Virus record (IMG/VR): IMGVR_UViG_3300049215_000014
Coordinates: 1 to 24,520 of that record
Source: a virus
Direction: 5' to 3' (one strand)
Length of the DNA stretch: 24,520 nucleotides
The notes under the pieces are model-generated. The model made no database searches, had not been told where the DNA came from, and was given only the letters and a program-made list of their open reading frames with translations. The position numbers were made by a program, and so were the translations under genes. Positions 1 through 7,161 of this stretch are shown here, piece after piece (position 1 is the stretch's first letter; each line of letters opens with the position of its first letter).

Positions 1-332
1 CCCGGCGTCCCTGCCGCCGCATTCTGCATGGAGTTGTCGCGGATACCGTTCGTTCGCGCCTCCTCGATCAGCGCGCCCTTGTTGGTGACCCGCATCAGCC
101 CCGAGGCGAACGAATACCAGTTGCCCGAGGTGTCATCCTCATAGGCGGTCGAGGCCCGGCTGATGGTCAGGAATGATCTCGCCGAGCCCTGCCCCAAGCC
201 ACGCTGCCAGCCGCGACCGTTGGCAAACTGCAGCGCCAGGTCCGGCATGGTGCCGAACACGCCATAGCTCGCCCGCACCCAGCCGGGGATCAGCCCCGAC
301 AGAAGGGCGCGGCCGGTTCCGACAGTCCCCAT
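1..332 (-). CDS. Phage tail/appendage protein, N-terminal part (runs off left edge)
   Basis: The reading frame opens with ATG at 332, four bases after the stop of the upstream gene, and stays open to base 1, so at least 110 residues are present and the C-terminus is missing. The translation begins MGTVGTGRALLSGLIPGW and contains SGNWYSFASGLMRV followed by ALIEEARTN. The last phrase (glycine-hydrophobic-EEARTN) is typical of phage tail or appendage proteins that carry a lectin-like or carbohydrate-binding domain further on; that part is family knowledge, not visible here. It follows two other beta-rich virion proteins in the same transcription unit. The start lacks a strong Shine-Dalgarno sequence, so it is probably translationally coupled. 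Confidence is good that the gene is real, moderate for the role. Confidence 0.7.
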   Translation of the reverse strand, partial: MGTVGTGRALLSGLIPGWVRASYGVFGTMPDLALQFANGRGWQRGLGQGSARSFLTISRASTAYEDDTSGNWYSFASGLMRVTNKGALIEEARTNGIRDNSMQNAAAGTP

Positions 333-335
333 GCG

Positions 336-992
336 TCAGGCGTCCGCCAGTACGGAGATGGACACGGTCACGTCCGATGTGGACGCGAACTGGTTGGTCA
401 ACGTGGCGTTCGACAGGAGCACCGCATACAGCGAGGTCGCCGCGACATTGACCGCCAGCCCCAGCCCGTAGGCATAGGCCGTGGTATCGGTGCCGAGGGC
501 ATTCGACGAACTGAGCGGGATGGCCGCCACCACCTTGCCCACGTCGGCCGCGTTGATCGCCGCTACCGAGGCGTCGGTCCACGTCGTGTTGGACGGATTG
601 GCGTTGAAGATAAACAGCGTGAAGCCGCTGGTCTCGATCTTCTTGCAGGTCACCCATGCCGACTGGATCACGCCAGAGCCGGTGGACGTGAACATGTTGG
701 CGAAGGTCAGAAGGCCGCCGACCACATAGTTGGCGCCGTAGGAGTTGGTCGCCGTGACGGTCGGGGTGACCGTGACCGTGGTCGTCTTGCCGCCGACGTT
801 GCCGATGGCGTTCTGACCAGCCGGCAGCGCGTTGGTGATGGCCGTGACGGCGGTCAGCGTGCCGGAGTCGACGATCACGTGGGATGCGCCGCCGCTCGCT
901 TCCAGCGTGACCGGGACCGGGTTGGTAGCCGACGCCAGCGTGGCGCCGTCCACTCCGATCAGCATTACCTTGTCTGCGTTTGCGCCTGCCAT
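336..992 (-). CDS. Virion structural protein, beta-rich, unknown role
   Basis: A 218-residue protein that starts MAGANADKVMLIGVDGATL. The frame extends upstream to a TTG at 1004, but ATG at 992 is preferred because it overlaps the stop of the preceding gene (997) and has GGGTG upstream. The sequence is rich in Thr, Val, Ala, Asn and Ser and poor in charged residues, with alternating hydrophobic positions, as in beta-sandwich tail or head-fibre proteins. Segments such as TVTVTPTVTATNSYGANY and SSSNALGTDTTAYAYGLGL recall conserved phage proteins of unknown function found next to tail genes. It lies between a small Ig-like protein and a tail-appendage gene, supporting a virion role. The specific function is unknown. 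Confidence 0.75.
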   Translation of the reverse strand: MAGANADKVMLIGVDGATLASATNPVPVTLEASGGASHVIVDSGTLTAVTAITNALPAGQNAIGNVGGKTTTVTVTPTVTATNSYGANYVVGGLLTFANMFTSTGSGVIQSAWVTCKKIETSGFTLFIFNANPSNTTWTDASVAAINAADVGKVVAAIPLSSSNALGTDTTAYAYGLGLAVNVAATSLYAVLLSNATLTNQFASTSDVTVSISVLADA

Positions 993-996
993 CGGA

Positions 997-1344
997 TCAC
1001 CCAACTATCCCGGCCTGAATGCCCTTGACGGCAATCGATCCGCCGCTCACCGAGTTGACGGTGACGCGCCAGCCCGTGATCGGATCATTGATTGTGGTTT
1101 GACCGCTTGTGGTCTGCGAAGTCAGCACAGGGTCAGCGACGACGGTGGCCGAGCCAGTAACCGGCGACCACGAACTCGGATCGGGAGAATCCCAGAACCG
1201 ATCGTATGTCAGTTCGACGCTGTAATTGATCGTGCCCGTCACCGTGACCGCGATGGACAGGTTCACCGGCTGGGCGTGGTAGTCGACGTTCTTCCACGGG
1301 GAAGACGTCTGCGTGTTCATCGTGAAGTAAACGGGGCGGGCCAT
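997..1344 (-). CDS. Small virion structural protein, Ig-like/beta-sandwich composition
   Basis: A 115-residue protein starting MARPVYFTMNTQTSSPW. The ATG at 1344 is preceded by AAAGGATTGAGCT, a good Shine-Dalgarno sequence. The composition is strongly beta (runs such as LSIAVTVTGTINYSVELTYD and TGSATVVADPVLTSQTT), with almost no predicted helix and no cysteines. It lies directly downstream of a long intergenic hairpin (1361-1406) and upstream of another beta-rich structural gene whose start overlaps its stop. I infer a tail, neck or decoration protein; no enzyme motif is visible and I do not recognise a named family. Confidence 0.75.
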   Translation of the reverse strand: MARPVYFTMNTQTSSPWKNVDYHAQPVNLSIAVTVTGTINYSVELTYDRFWDSPDPSSWSPVTGSATVVADPVLTSQTTSGQTTINDPITGWRVTVNSVSGGSIAVKGIQAGIVG

Positions 1345-1360
1345 AGCTCAATCCTTTGAA

Positions 1361-1406
1361 AGAGCAGCGGCGCCGGTGGGGGAGGAAACCACCAGCGCCG
1401 CGCTCT
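1361..1406 (-). terminator. Long intergenic hairpin (terminator/attenuator or processing site)
   Basis: A nearly perfect inverted repeat in the 98-bp gap between the beta-helix gene (ends 1443) and the next gene (starts 1344). Arms pair as AGAGC/GCTCT (5 bp), one bulged A, GCGGCGC/GCGCCGC (7 bp), a C-A mismatch, then GGTGG/CCACC (5 bp) around a 9-nt loop (1380-1388). On the minus-strand RNA it is followed by only three U residues and then the Shine-Dalgarno of the next gene. A partial terminator, an attenuator or a 3'-end-stabilising structure is therefore more likely than a full stop. Confidence 0.6.
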
Positions 1407-1442
1407 ATCGCGCGTCCGGGAGGAAGAGACCGCGCGAGACCG

Positions 1443-2459
1443 TTACGAGTTGGCCGCCGTGGCAAACGTGCCGGACGAAAAGCCGTTGCCCGCCGCGTAG
1501 CCAGAGATGATCATCTGCGAGGTCGCAGAAGCCCACTTCGTCGCGTTCGTCGTGCATTGGTCGATGACCAGAACGCCGTTGACCGTGGCGTTCAGCGTCG
1601 CCACCACTGCCGGGTTCGACGCCGCGCTGATACCCGTCAGGTTCTGGAAGATGCAGTTCCGGAAGGTCATGCTCGATCCGTTCAGGCAATTGGCCGCCGA
1701 CAGGTCGAGGAACAGCGGGCTCGTCGCGCTCGCCGCCATCATGAACTGGCAGTTATAGAAGTTGTTGCGCTGGGTGCTCGGCCCCTTGACCAGAACGCTC
1801 GAATTGGCGCCCGAACGCTGCACCGTCTCCAGACCGACCGTGCAGGTGTCGAAGGTGTTCTCACCGCAGCCGTCGCCGAGCCCGATGATGTAGGAGCCCG
1901 CACGGGTGGCGCCGTTGGTATGGCCCATGCCGCCGAAGTCGATCAGGCCGAAGTAGTTGCGCTGCCCGGTGATGTCGATCAGCTTCTCGTCGGTCGACGC
2001 CTGGCCGATGCCCTGGAAGAACGAGAAGTTGGCGAACATGCAGTCATTGCCGGTGACCGACACCAGCGGATTGATGTTCGTGGTGGCTGTGGTCAGCGGC
2101 GCAATACGGGCGCGCGAGGCGATGCGCACCGGGGGCGCCATGCCGATCAGGTGGGTGGCGTTCTTCGCCCACGTCAGCGTCGAGGAGATGCGCTGCGTGG
2201 AAGCGGTGGTGCCATCCGACACGATCACGACCACGTCGTTGTGGCCGGAGGTCGTCAGGCTGTACGCCTGCGAGAGCGTCTGGACGGGAAAGTTGGCGGA
2301 GCCGGGGTTGCCGTCGCTGCCGTTCACCGCGTCGCAGAAGTACCAGTTGCCGGTGAAGAACGGAGCGCCGCCCGACGTGATGATCGGAACGCCAGCCACG
2401 GTGAGGCTGGAGAGAGCAGTCGGAGGACCGGCCGGGCCGGAGTTGGTTACGTTTGCCAT
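1443..2459 (-). CDS. Right-handed beta-helix (pectate-lyase-like) virion protein
   Basis: A 338-residue protein beginning MANVTNSGPAGPPTALSS. After a short N-terminal anchor comes the phrase GNWYFCDAVNGSDGNPGS followed by FPVQTLSQAY. This is the typical entry of single-stranded right-handed beta-helix proteins, in which a 'wide field' or pectate-lyase fold begins by laying out repeated coils. The rest shows the expected N-, C-, F- and I-rich ladders (NTFDTCTVG, NNFYNCQFMM, MTFRNCIFQN, VLVIDQCTTN) spaced about 25-35 residues apart, consistent with successive helical coils. Such proteins serve as phage fibres, spikes or decoration. Its start overlaps the end of the endonuclease gene by 13 nt. 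The start codon has only a weak Shine-Dalgarno (AAGGG, 8 nt upstream). No catalytic residues could be assigned. Confidence 0.8.
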   Translation of the reverse strand: MANVTNSGPAGPPTALSSLTVAGVPIITSGGAPFFTGNWYFCDAVNGSDGNPGSANFPVQTLSQAYSLTTSGHNDVVVIVSDGTTASTQRISSTLTWAKNATHLIGMAPPVRIASRARIAPLTTATTNINPLVSVTGNDCMFANFSFFQGIGQASTDEKLIDITGQRNYFGLIDFGGMGHTNGATRAGSYIIGLGDGCGENTFDTCTVGLETVQRSGANSSVLVKGPSTQRNNFYNCQFMMAASATSPLFLDLSAANCLNGSSMTFRNCIFQNLTGISAASNPAVVATLNATVNGVLVIDQCTTNATKWASATSQMIISGYAAGNGFSSGTFATAANS

Positions 2460-3220
2460 GGGAGAATTGCCCTTCTATCCGCAGCTATAGCTGTGGGCTT
2501 GGTTACGCCAGACTCCGGTGGCGCGCCGGTATGCGAGTCCCACGACGGCTCATCCGAATGGCGCCGCAGATACTCGATTGCATTCCGAAGCAGTTCGATG
2601 CTGTCGCCGGCTTTGCCGATCATCTGGTTGCAAGACGCACAGAGCAGGCCGCGAACCTTGCCCGTCTCGTGGCAGTGGTCGACCGAAAGCGGCGTGTTCT
2701 TACCCCACCGCAACATTGTCTCCGGCCTGAAGCAGATGGCGCACACGCCGCTCTGCTCAGCATGCATGCGCTCGTAATCCTCAGACGTCAGCCCGAAGGA
2801 ATTGCGAAGCACGCGCTCCCGGTAGTGCTCCGGGAAAGCAGCTCGGTGCGCCCGCAGGTAAGCCGACCGCCCTTCGCGGCTCTTATGGTCAAAGGACTGA
2901 TCAAGACCCTGCCGCACCGACATGTTGGCGATGCGGATATTCGTGGCATCCCCGTCCTTGAACTCCAGTTGCCGCGCGGGCCACTCGCCGAAATGGTGCA
3001 GCCATGCCAGCCGTGACGCGAGAACCACCGCGCCCCTGACGGTCACCATCCGATAGCCGTTGCGGACGTACCCGACTTCTTTCCCGACCTTGGACAGGTG
3101 CGCGTTGGGGGACGGCTTTGTCCTCCAACGAAGCGACCCCGTCTCCGGATCGTAGCTGAAGAGATGACGCACCTCTTCGGCAGTGATGTCTTTTACCTTG
3201 CGAGCAATACGAGCGGGCAT
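2447..3220 (-). CDS. Endonuclease: degenerate HNH domain plus endonuclease VII domain
   Basis: A 257-residue protein. Residues 1-105 match the N-terminal half of free-standing HNH homing nucleases (SYDPETGSLRWR, SRLAWLHHFGEWPARQ, IRIANM). However, the catalytic HR and DH positions seen in its relative at 13299-13802 are replaced here by SR and by EF, so this domain is probably inactive. Residues 148-220 form a recombination endonuclease VII (T4 gp49-like) domain, with zinc ligands C160/C163 and C194/C197 and the active-site cluster DHCHETGKVRGLLCASCN (181-198). Its role is DNA branch cleavage or homing-type mobility. It lies between the major capsid gene and the beta-helix gene. ATG at 3220 has a strong Shine-Dalgarno (GGAGGT, 7 nt upstream) that is buried in a predicted hairpin. 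Confidence 0.88.
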   Translation of the reverse strand: MPARIARKVKDITAEEVRHLFSYDPETGSLRWRTKPSPNAHLSKVGKEVGYVRNGYRMVTVRGAVVLASRLAWLHHFGEWPARQLEFKDGDATNIRIANMSVRQGLDQSFDHKSREGRSAYLRAHRAAFPEHYRERVLRNSFGLTSEDYERMHAEQSGVCAICFRPETMLRWGKNTPLSVDHCHETGKVRGLLCASCNQMIGKAGDSIELLRNAIEYLRRHSDEPSWDSHTGAPPESGVTKPTAIAADRRAILPWQT

Positions 3221-3226
3221 TCAAGT

Positions 3227-3274
3227 ACCTCCGTGTCCGATGCCAAGGAACATAGCATGAACAGACACGGAGGT
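3227..3274 (-). promoter_or_regulatory. RNA hairpin masking the endonuclease ribosome-binding site
   Basis: A perfect 11-bp inverted repeat: ACCTCCGTGTC at 3227-3237 and GACACGGAGGT at 3264-3274, separated by 26 nt. On the minus-strand mRNA the downstream arm contains the GGAGGT that serves as Shine-Dalgarno for the ATG at 3220, and the upstream arm is its exact complement. Folding would hide the ribosome-binding site. This type of control is known for phage homing endonucleases such as T4 I-TevI; its application here is inferred. Confidence 0.7.
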
Positions 3275-3289
3275 CTATTGTCGTTGTTC

Positions 3290-3325
3290 GGGTTGTTACT
3301 TTTGCCCTACTTGTGGACACAACCC
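3290..3325 (-). terminator. Hairpin at the end of the major capsid gene
   Basis: GGGTTGT (3290-3296) and ACAACCC (3319-3325) form a 7-bp stem with a 22-nt loop that starts right at the capsid stop codon. A nested 12-base dyad, TTGTG-GA-CACAA (3311-3322), gives an alternative fold. There is no U-tract, so it may limit rather than abolish read-through or protect the capsid mRNA 3' end. It is the only structure between the capsid stop and the endonuclease hairpin. Confidence 0.35.
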
Positions 3326-4230
3326 TAGCTGGTTGGAAATGAGCCCCAGCACCACCGAGGGTCGTAGTAGCTCATCGCGTAACGCTCGCGTCCGGTGACC
3401 AGCAGGCTCTTCGTGATGAAGTCCACCTGCATGTCGATGTCGAACGGAGCGCGCTCCAGCCAGACGCCACCGGGGATGGTGGTCTTCACGAACCACGCAT
3501 ACTGCGAGGTCAGGAAGTCCAGCACCTCGAAGCCCGCATACTCGCCGGTATACCGAACCGCGTTGATGTCGTTGTTCGCGGTGCCGGGGCGGAGTTCCGT
3601 CTCCATGAGGCGGATCGCCGTATACCGGAGCTGCGGGGGAACCAGCAGCTTCTGCGGACGCGCCATGATGCGCATGCCGGCCTGATCGAGGAAGTACCTG
3701 ATCTGGATGGCAGCGGTTTCCAGCGCGCTTTCGTTCAGGTCGAGGTCGACGCTCGGCCGGTTCTGGTAGGTGTTGCCTTCGACCGGGTGATCAGTCGCGC
3801 ACATCGCCTTGCCGTCGCCGACGACCGCCGAGTTGTAGGTCGTGCCGGTATTCAGCACGTTGGCGGCGAGGATTTCCTTGGTCTGGTTGAACGAGTTCTG
3901 CAGACCGAGGTTCGTCGGGTTGAACTGCGACTTGTAGAGGTTGTCCTCGATCGCCTCCTGCGTGATCGCGTAACCGAGCGCGATGACCGCGGGAGTGATG
4001 TTGTAGACGTACCGGTCGCCCGATGCGTTGTCGAACTCGACCGGGGCACCCTGGTTCTTCAGGGCGGCAAGGCCGAGGTAGCGCTCTTCAGCGACCCGCT
4101 CCTGATTCAGCATCGAGGTGCGCTTGTCCATGTAGCGCGGATACTGCTTCGGGATCAGGTCATACTGCCCGGTGACTTCCATCAGGCCGGGGAGGAGAAG
4201 ATTGCGTTCAGATGCGAGATTGACAGACAT
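3325..4230 (-). CDS. Major capsid protein (HK97-fold type)
   Basis: A 301-residue protein starting MSVNLASERNLLLPGLMEV. It has the features of phage major head proteins. There is a region of early strand-helix content (EERYLGLAALKNQGAPVEFD) and a long-helix-like segment (PAVIALGYAITQEAIEDNLY) followed by LGLQNSFNQTKEILAANVLN. Then come MCATDHPVEGNTYQNRPS and a VPPQLRYTAIRLMETELRPG stretch, a pattern shared with Mu gpT-like and related coat proteins. The ATG at 4230 has GGGGAG about 10 nt upstream. It directly follows the putative decoration protein (16-nt gap), the usual decoration/capsid gene order. No protease or delta-domain extension is seen at the N-terminus, which fits use of a separate scaffold (probably 7162-8109). 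Confidence 0.85.
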   Translation of the reverse strand: MSVNLASERNLLLPGLMEVTGQYDLIPKQYPRYMDKRTSMLNQERVAEERYLGLAALKNQGAPVEFDNASGDRYVYNITPAVIALGYAITQEAIEDNLYKSQFNPTNLGLQNSFNQTKEILAANVLNTGTTYNSAVVGDGKAMCATDHPVEGNTYQNRPSVDLDLNESALETAAIQIRYFLDQAGMRIMARPQKLLVPPQLRYTAIRLMETELRPGTANNDINAVRYTGEYAGFEVLDFLTSQYAWFVKTTIPGGVWLERAPFDIDMQVDFITKSLLVTGRERYAMSYYDPRWCWGSFPTS

Positions 4231-4246
4231 GGTTCATGGCTCCCCG

Positions 4247-4828
4247 TTAGATGCCAGTCGTGGAGCCAAGCCACCAGCCGTTGCCCTTCACGACAACGAT
4301 ATTGCCTGAGCTGGTGCTGTCGTTATTGACCGGCGCATCCAGGACCGAGATGATCTTGAACGGATACGAGGTCGTGGTGCTCGTCGTGGCATTGAGCAGA
4401 GTGGTGGAACGGCCGGTATAGGAGTTGTACGTGCCCGCAACGAAGGTGGCGGTCTCGCCAACCTGCGCCGCCGTGATCGGGCCATTCGACACACGGACGC
4501 GGAACGTCGCGGTCGGATCGTCGATCACATAGGCCAGAACCGAGCCGGCAACCGCCGTACTGGGGCCAGTCCATGCATTCTGCTGCTGGGACGGGGATAC
4601 CTGCGCAGTGTCAGTGTAGGTGCAGCCGTCAAAGACACCGAGAATGGTCGTGTCGCCGGCCGTCGCCAGGTTGACGTAACCGGACGAGTTCAGGACGACC
4701 GGATCGCCTCGGGCGATCGTGGTCGCATAGGTGGAGAGGATCGGGTAGGTGTGGGTCCCGAACGACGGGTCGACCGCGTGCGAAGTACCCACCTGCACAA
4801 ACCCGAACCCCGTGAGGGAGTTCGACAT
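4247..4828 (-). CDS. Probable capsid decoration/structural protein
   Basis: A 193-residue protein starting MSNSLTGFGFVQVGTSHAVD. The sequence is almost entirely beta-prone, with few charges and repeated small residues: PILSTYATTIARGDPVVLNS, VNLATAGDTTILGVFDG, SVLAYVIDDPTATFRVRVSN and GETATFVAGTYNSYTG. The 'GDPVVLNSSG' and 'ILGVFDGCTY' turns resemble small-barrel head-decoration proteins that are co-transcribed with the capsid gene. It lies immediately upstream of the major capsid gene (16-nt gap). The assignment as decoration rests on position and composition; I do not recognise the exact family. Confidence 0.7.
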   Translation of the reverse strand: MSNSLTGFGFVQVGTSHAVDPSFGTHTYPILSTYATTIARGDPVVLNSSGYVNLATAGDTTILGVFDGCTYTDTAQVSPSQQQNAWTGPSTAVAGSVLAYVIDDPTATFRVRVSNGPITAAQVGETATFVAGTYNSYTGRSTTLLNATTSTTTSYPFKIISVLDAPVNNDSTSSGNIVVVKGNGWWLGSTTGI

Positions 4829-4969
4829 GGTTTTTCCAGGATAGGATCGCGGCTTGGCCGACGGCGCGTCAGCGAGACCCGCAGGTCTGTGTCATCCGCT
4901 TCGAGCGCCGAAGCGGGATTAACGCTTAACTTACCAGTTAAACGACGGCGGTTAAGCCGTCAAGCGAGT
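4829..4969 (-). other. AT-richer intergenic region with two hairpins, upstream of the head genes
   Basis: This 141-bp gap is one of the few real intergenic spaces in the late region and contains a TTAA-rich block (4918-4955), unlike the GC-rich surroundings. Two stems are visible: CCGCTTC/GAAGCGG (4896-4902 with 4910-4916, 7-nt loop) and GACGGC/GCCGTC (4944-4949 with 4956-4961, loop GGTTAA). The second lies just past the stop of the glycosyltransferase gene and could be a weak terminator. The AT-rich part may hold a promoter for the capsid genes, but I find no convincing -35/-10 pair. Confidence 0.45.
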
Positions 4970-6544
4970 TTAGCCGAAAGACCGCTCATAGGTCGCGGCC
5001 GCCTCCTTACTCACCATGCTCGCAGCCCCGCAAGCAAGGTCAGGCGCACCCAGTACGCAATGCGCCAGGAGGCTCAGGTGCTTCCACTGCTCCACGGTCA
5101 GCGGCGTCACCGGGTTGATGTAGTTCTTCACATAGATCGCGTCGGCGTCGATGACCTGCGTTGCCATGTCCACCTTCCAGTTCGGCAACTGCCAGACCGG
5201 CAGGTGCTTCTGGCGGATCAGCCGATGCAGGATGAAGCCCCGCCCCCGCAGGTACTTGTCGATCTCCGCAAAGCTCGCCTGCCCCTCGTAGAAGGGAATG
5301 AACGGCACCTCCACCTGCACCACCACGGCAGAACTCAGCGTCCGCATCTGACCGTTCAGAACGTCCATCTCGGCGCCCTGCACGTCGATCTTGAGGAAGT
5401 CGACCGGCAGAGGCCATGCATACCCGTCCGGGTCTCCCTTGGCCTCCGGGATCAGTTCGTCGGCGAGAACCTGATCGAGCATCACCGAGATGTGCTCTCC
5501 CGCCGAGACCGTCTTGCAGTGCTCGGTCATGCGGAAGAAGCCGGCAATGCCTTGGTCGATCTCCTTGATACTGGTCATGCCCGGCGACTGGCAGACCGTC
5601 AGGGTTTCATGCCCGCCGCGCCCGATCAGGTGCGGCAGGTAGCGCTGGTCCTCGCGGTTGAACTGCTTCAGGTGCTCGTACTCGGCCGGGTTGGGCTCAA
5701 AGCCCGTCACCGTGCAAAGCCCCTGCAGGAGCATGTCGGCATAGAGCGGCGTGCCGTCGAAGGCTGCCGCGCCGATGTCGATGACCGATGTCTTCCGCTC
5801 CGGCTTCAAGAGGTCGCGCAAGTGCAGACCGGACATGCCGGGCCGCTTGCGCAGGAAGGATGCGTTCCACTCCTTCTTGCCGACGTGACCGATGGGCTGG
5901 ACGGCGTTCGCCCAGATGGTGCCGCCGGAACGGTTGTAGCGTTCGCAGAACGAATAGTCGTCCGACAGCACGCCAACATCCACTTCGACCGTGGGATCAA
6001 AGGCCGAAAAGATGCGCGCGATCCCATTCTTGTCGAGGAACTTCCAGTCGACATACTTGTCGTCGCGGCGGTCGTGAACCACGATCTGACCGGCTTCCAG
6101 CATTTGCGTGATAGCTTCGCGCTGGATCAGAAGCAGGCCACCGCCAACCCCGGCAACCTCCATGAAGCCGCTCTCAGTGACGCGGGCGCCCTTCTTCGTC
6201 CGCACTACCCACTCAATCTCGTCCGAACCTCGCGAGGGATAGATCGCACCCACAATGGGTTTGTCGAACGCGATCATGTCGAGGACGACGCGGGCATCGC
6301 AAGCCATATCCGCGTCGATCAGCAAAAAGTCCGTGCAGTCCGGGAAATTGTCGTACCAGTACGTCAGAAACCCGTTCCGCACCCGCACGATGTCGGCATG
6401 CGAGGACGACATGTACCCAAAGAACATGTCCTTCTCGACCAAGGCTCGGATGATACCCGCAACCGTGGCCGACGTTTCCTCCTCGATCTTCCCGCCATAG
6501 CAAGGCAGGAAAAGCAGGACCTTGCGCTTCTTTCCTCCCGACAT
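4970..6544 (-). CDS. Glycosyltransferase-FkbM methyltransferase fusion protein
   Basis: A 524-residue two-domain enzyme. Residues 7-235 look like a GT-A glycosyltransferase: VLLFLPCYGGKI at the start, the DxD-type metal/nucleotide-sugar motif LLIDADM (74-80), AFDKPIVGAIYPSRG (92-106), and DDYSFCERYNRSGGTIW (195-211), which is common in phage and viral glycosyltransferases. Residues 252-445 match the FkbM SAM-dependent methyltransferase family: the motif I-like VIDIGAAAFDGT (254-265), acidic loop GFEPNP (281-286), VDFLKIDVQGAEMDVLNG (381-398) and VVVQVEVPF (407-415). A C-terminal segment ends at 524. It lies in the head module, three bases after the preceding structural gene. I infer addition of a methylated sugar to a virion protein or host-surface glycan; the acceptor is unknown. 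Confidence 0.85.
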   Translation of the reverse strand: MSGGKKRKVLLFLPCYGGKIEEETSATVAGIIRALVEKDMFFGYMSSSHADIVRVRNGFLTYWYDNFPDCTDFLLIDADMACDARVVLDMIAFDKPIVGAIYPSRGSDEIEWVVRTKKGARVTESGFMEVAGVGGGLLLIQREAITQMLEAGQIVVHDRRDDKYVDWKFLDKNGIARIFSAFDPTVEVDVGVLSDDYSFCERYNRSGGTIWANAVQPIGHVGKKEWNASFLRKRPGMSGLHLRDLLKPERKTSVIDIGAAAFDGTPLYADMLLQGLCTVTGFEPNPAEYEHLKQFNREDQRYLPHLIGRGGHETLTVCQSPGMTSIKEIDQGIAGFFRMTEHCKTVSAGEHISVMLDQVLADELIPEAKGDPDGYAWPLPVDFLKIDVQGAEMDVLNGQMRTLSSAVVVQVEVPFIPFYEGQASFAEIDKYLRGRGFILHRLIRQKHLPVWQLPNWKVDMATQVIDADAIYVKNYINPVTPLTVEQWKHLSLLAHCVLGAPDLACGAASMVSKEAAATYERSFG

Positions 6545-6547
6545 CGG

Positions 6548-7147
6548 CTAAACGCCTCGCTCGCCGTCCGGGTATTCGTAGGCCGAAGCATCCGGCGCCA
6601 CCGCAATGGCCTGCTCCCGCTTGACGCTGACCAGCGACCGTCCATGCCGATCGGCGCGCGGCAACTGGCCGGCGTCGTTCAGCTTCAACTGGCGGAAGTT
6701 GTTGCGGACCTGGTTCTCGGCGTTCTCTCGGTCCTCCTGCTCGGCTTCGAGGCTCATCTCCTCGGGGCGTTCCTCCAGGCGAAGGCCGCCGATGACGATC
6801 TCGTTGCCGGTGAAGCCGGCGCCAACTATCTCGGGGTGCCGGTCGGGCGGGACAGGCTTCCACCCGTTCATCGCGTACATGATGGAGCGGCGCTTGGGCA
6901 GTTCGTCGTTGCCGAGGACCGAGACCGCATTCCACTGGTAGCGCATGTGCTCGGGTCGGCGGCTGTCGTCGATCCAGAACAGATCGCCGTTCTGGTTGAC
7001 GCGGAGACGGCCGGTTTCCGTGCGGCCGGGGGCGCGGCGCTGGTCGCTCCTCTGGCTGCGGCGCTGCGAGGCGGTGGCTTCGGCAGCCTCACGCACCGGG
7101 GGACGGCCCCGGCGACGGGCAGGCTGCGGCATGGCTTCTTCGGTCAT
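6548..7147 (-). CDS. Conserved structural-module protein, unknown function
   Basis: A 199-residue hydrophilic protein. ATG at 7147 is chosen over the upstream codon at 7165 because GAGGAG lies 10 nt before it. Residues 1-45 are Arg/Ala/Gln-rich and probably disordered (PQPARRRGRPPV resembles an AT-hook-like RGRP core). The middle is more ordered: GDLFWIDDSRRPEHMRYQWN, MYAMNGWKPVPPDRHPEIVG and EIVIGGLRLEERPEEM. The tail is acidic-basic, with a possible coiled coil (EQEDRENAENQVRNNFRQLK). It sits between the scaffold-like gene and the glycosyltransferase fusion, so a head-assembly role is likely. No catalytic motif is visible. Confidence 0.72.
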   Translation of the reverse strand: MTEEAMPQPARRRGRPPVREAAEATASQRRSQRSDQRRAPGRTETGRLRVNQNGDLFWIDDSRRPEHMRYQWNAVSVLGNDELPKRRSIMYAMNGWKPVPPDRHPEIVGAGFTGNEIVIGGLRLEERPEEMSLEAEQEDRENAENQVRNNFRQLKLNDAGQLPRADRHGRSLVSVKREQAIAVAPDASAYEYPDGERGV

Positions 7148-7161
7148 GGTTTGTTCTCTCC

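Noticed and set aside
1356-2777. 473-aa plus-strand open frame
   Set aside because: Antisense to the beta-helix and endonuclease genes, both with recognisable folds.
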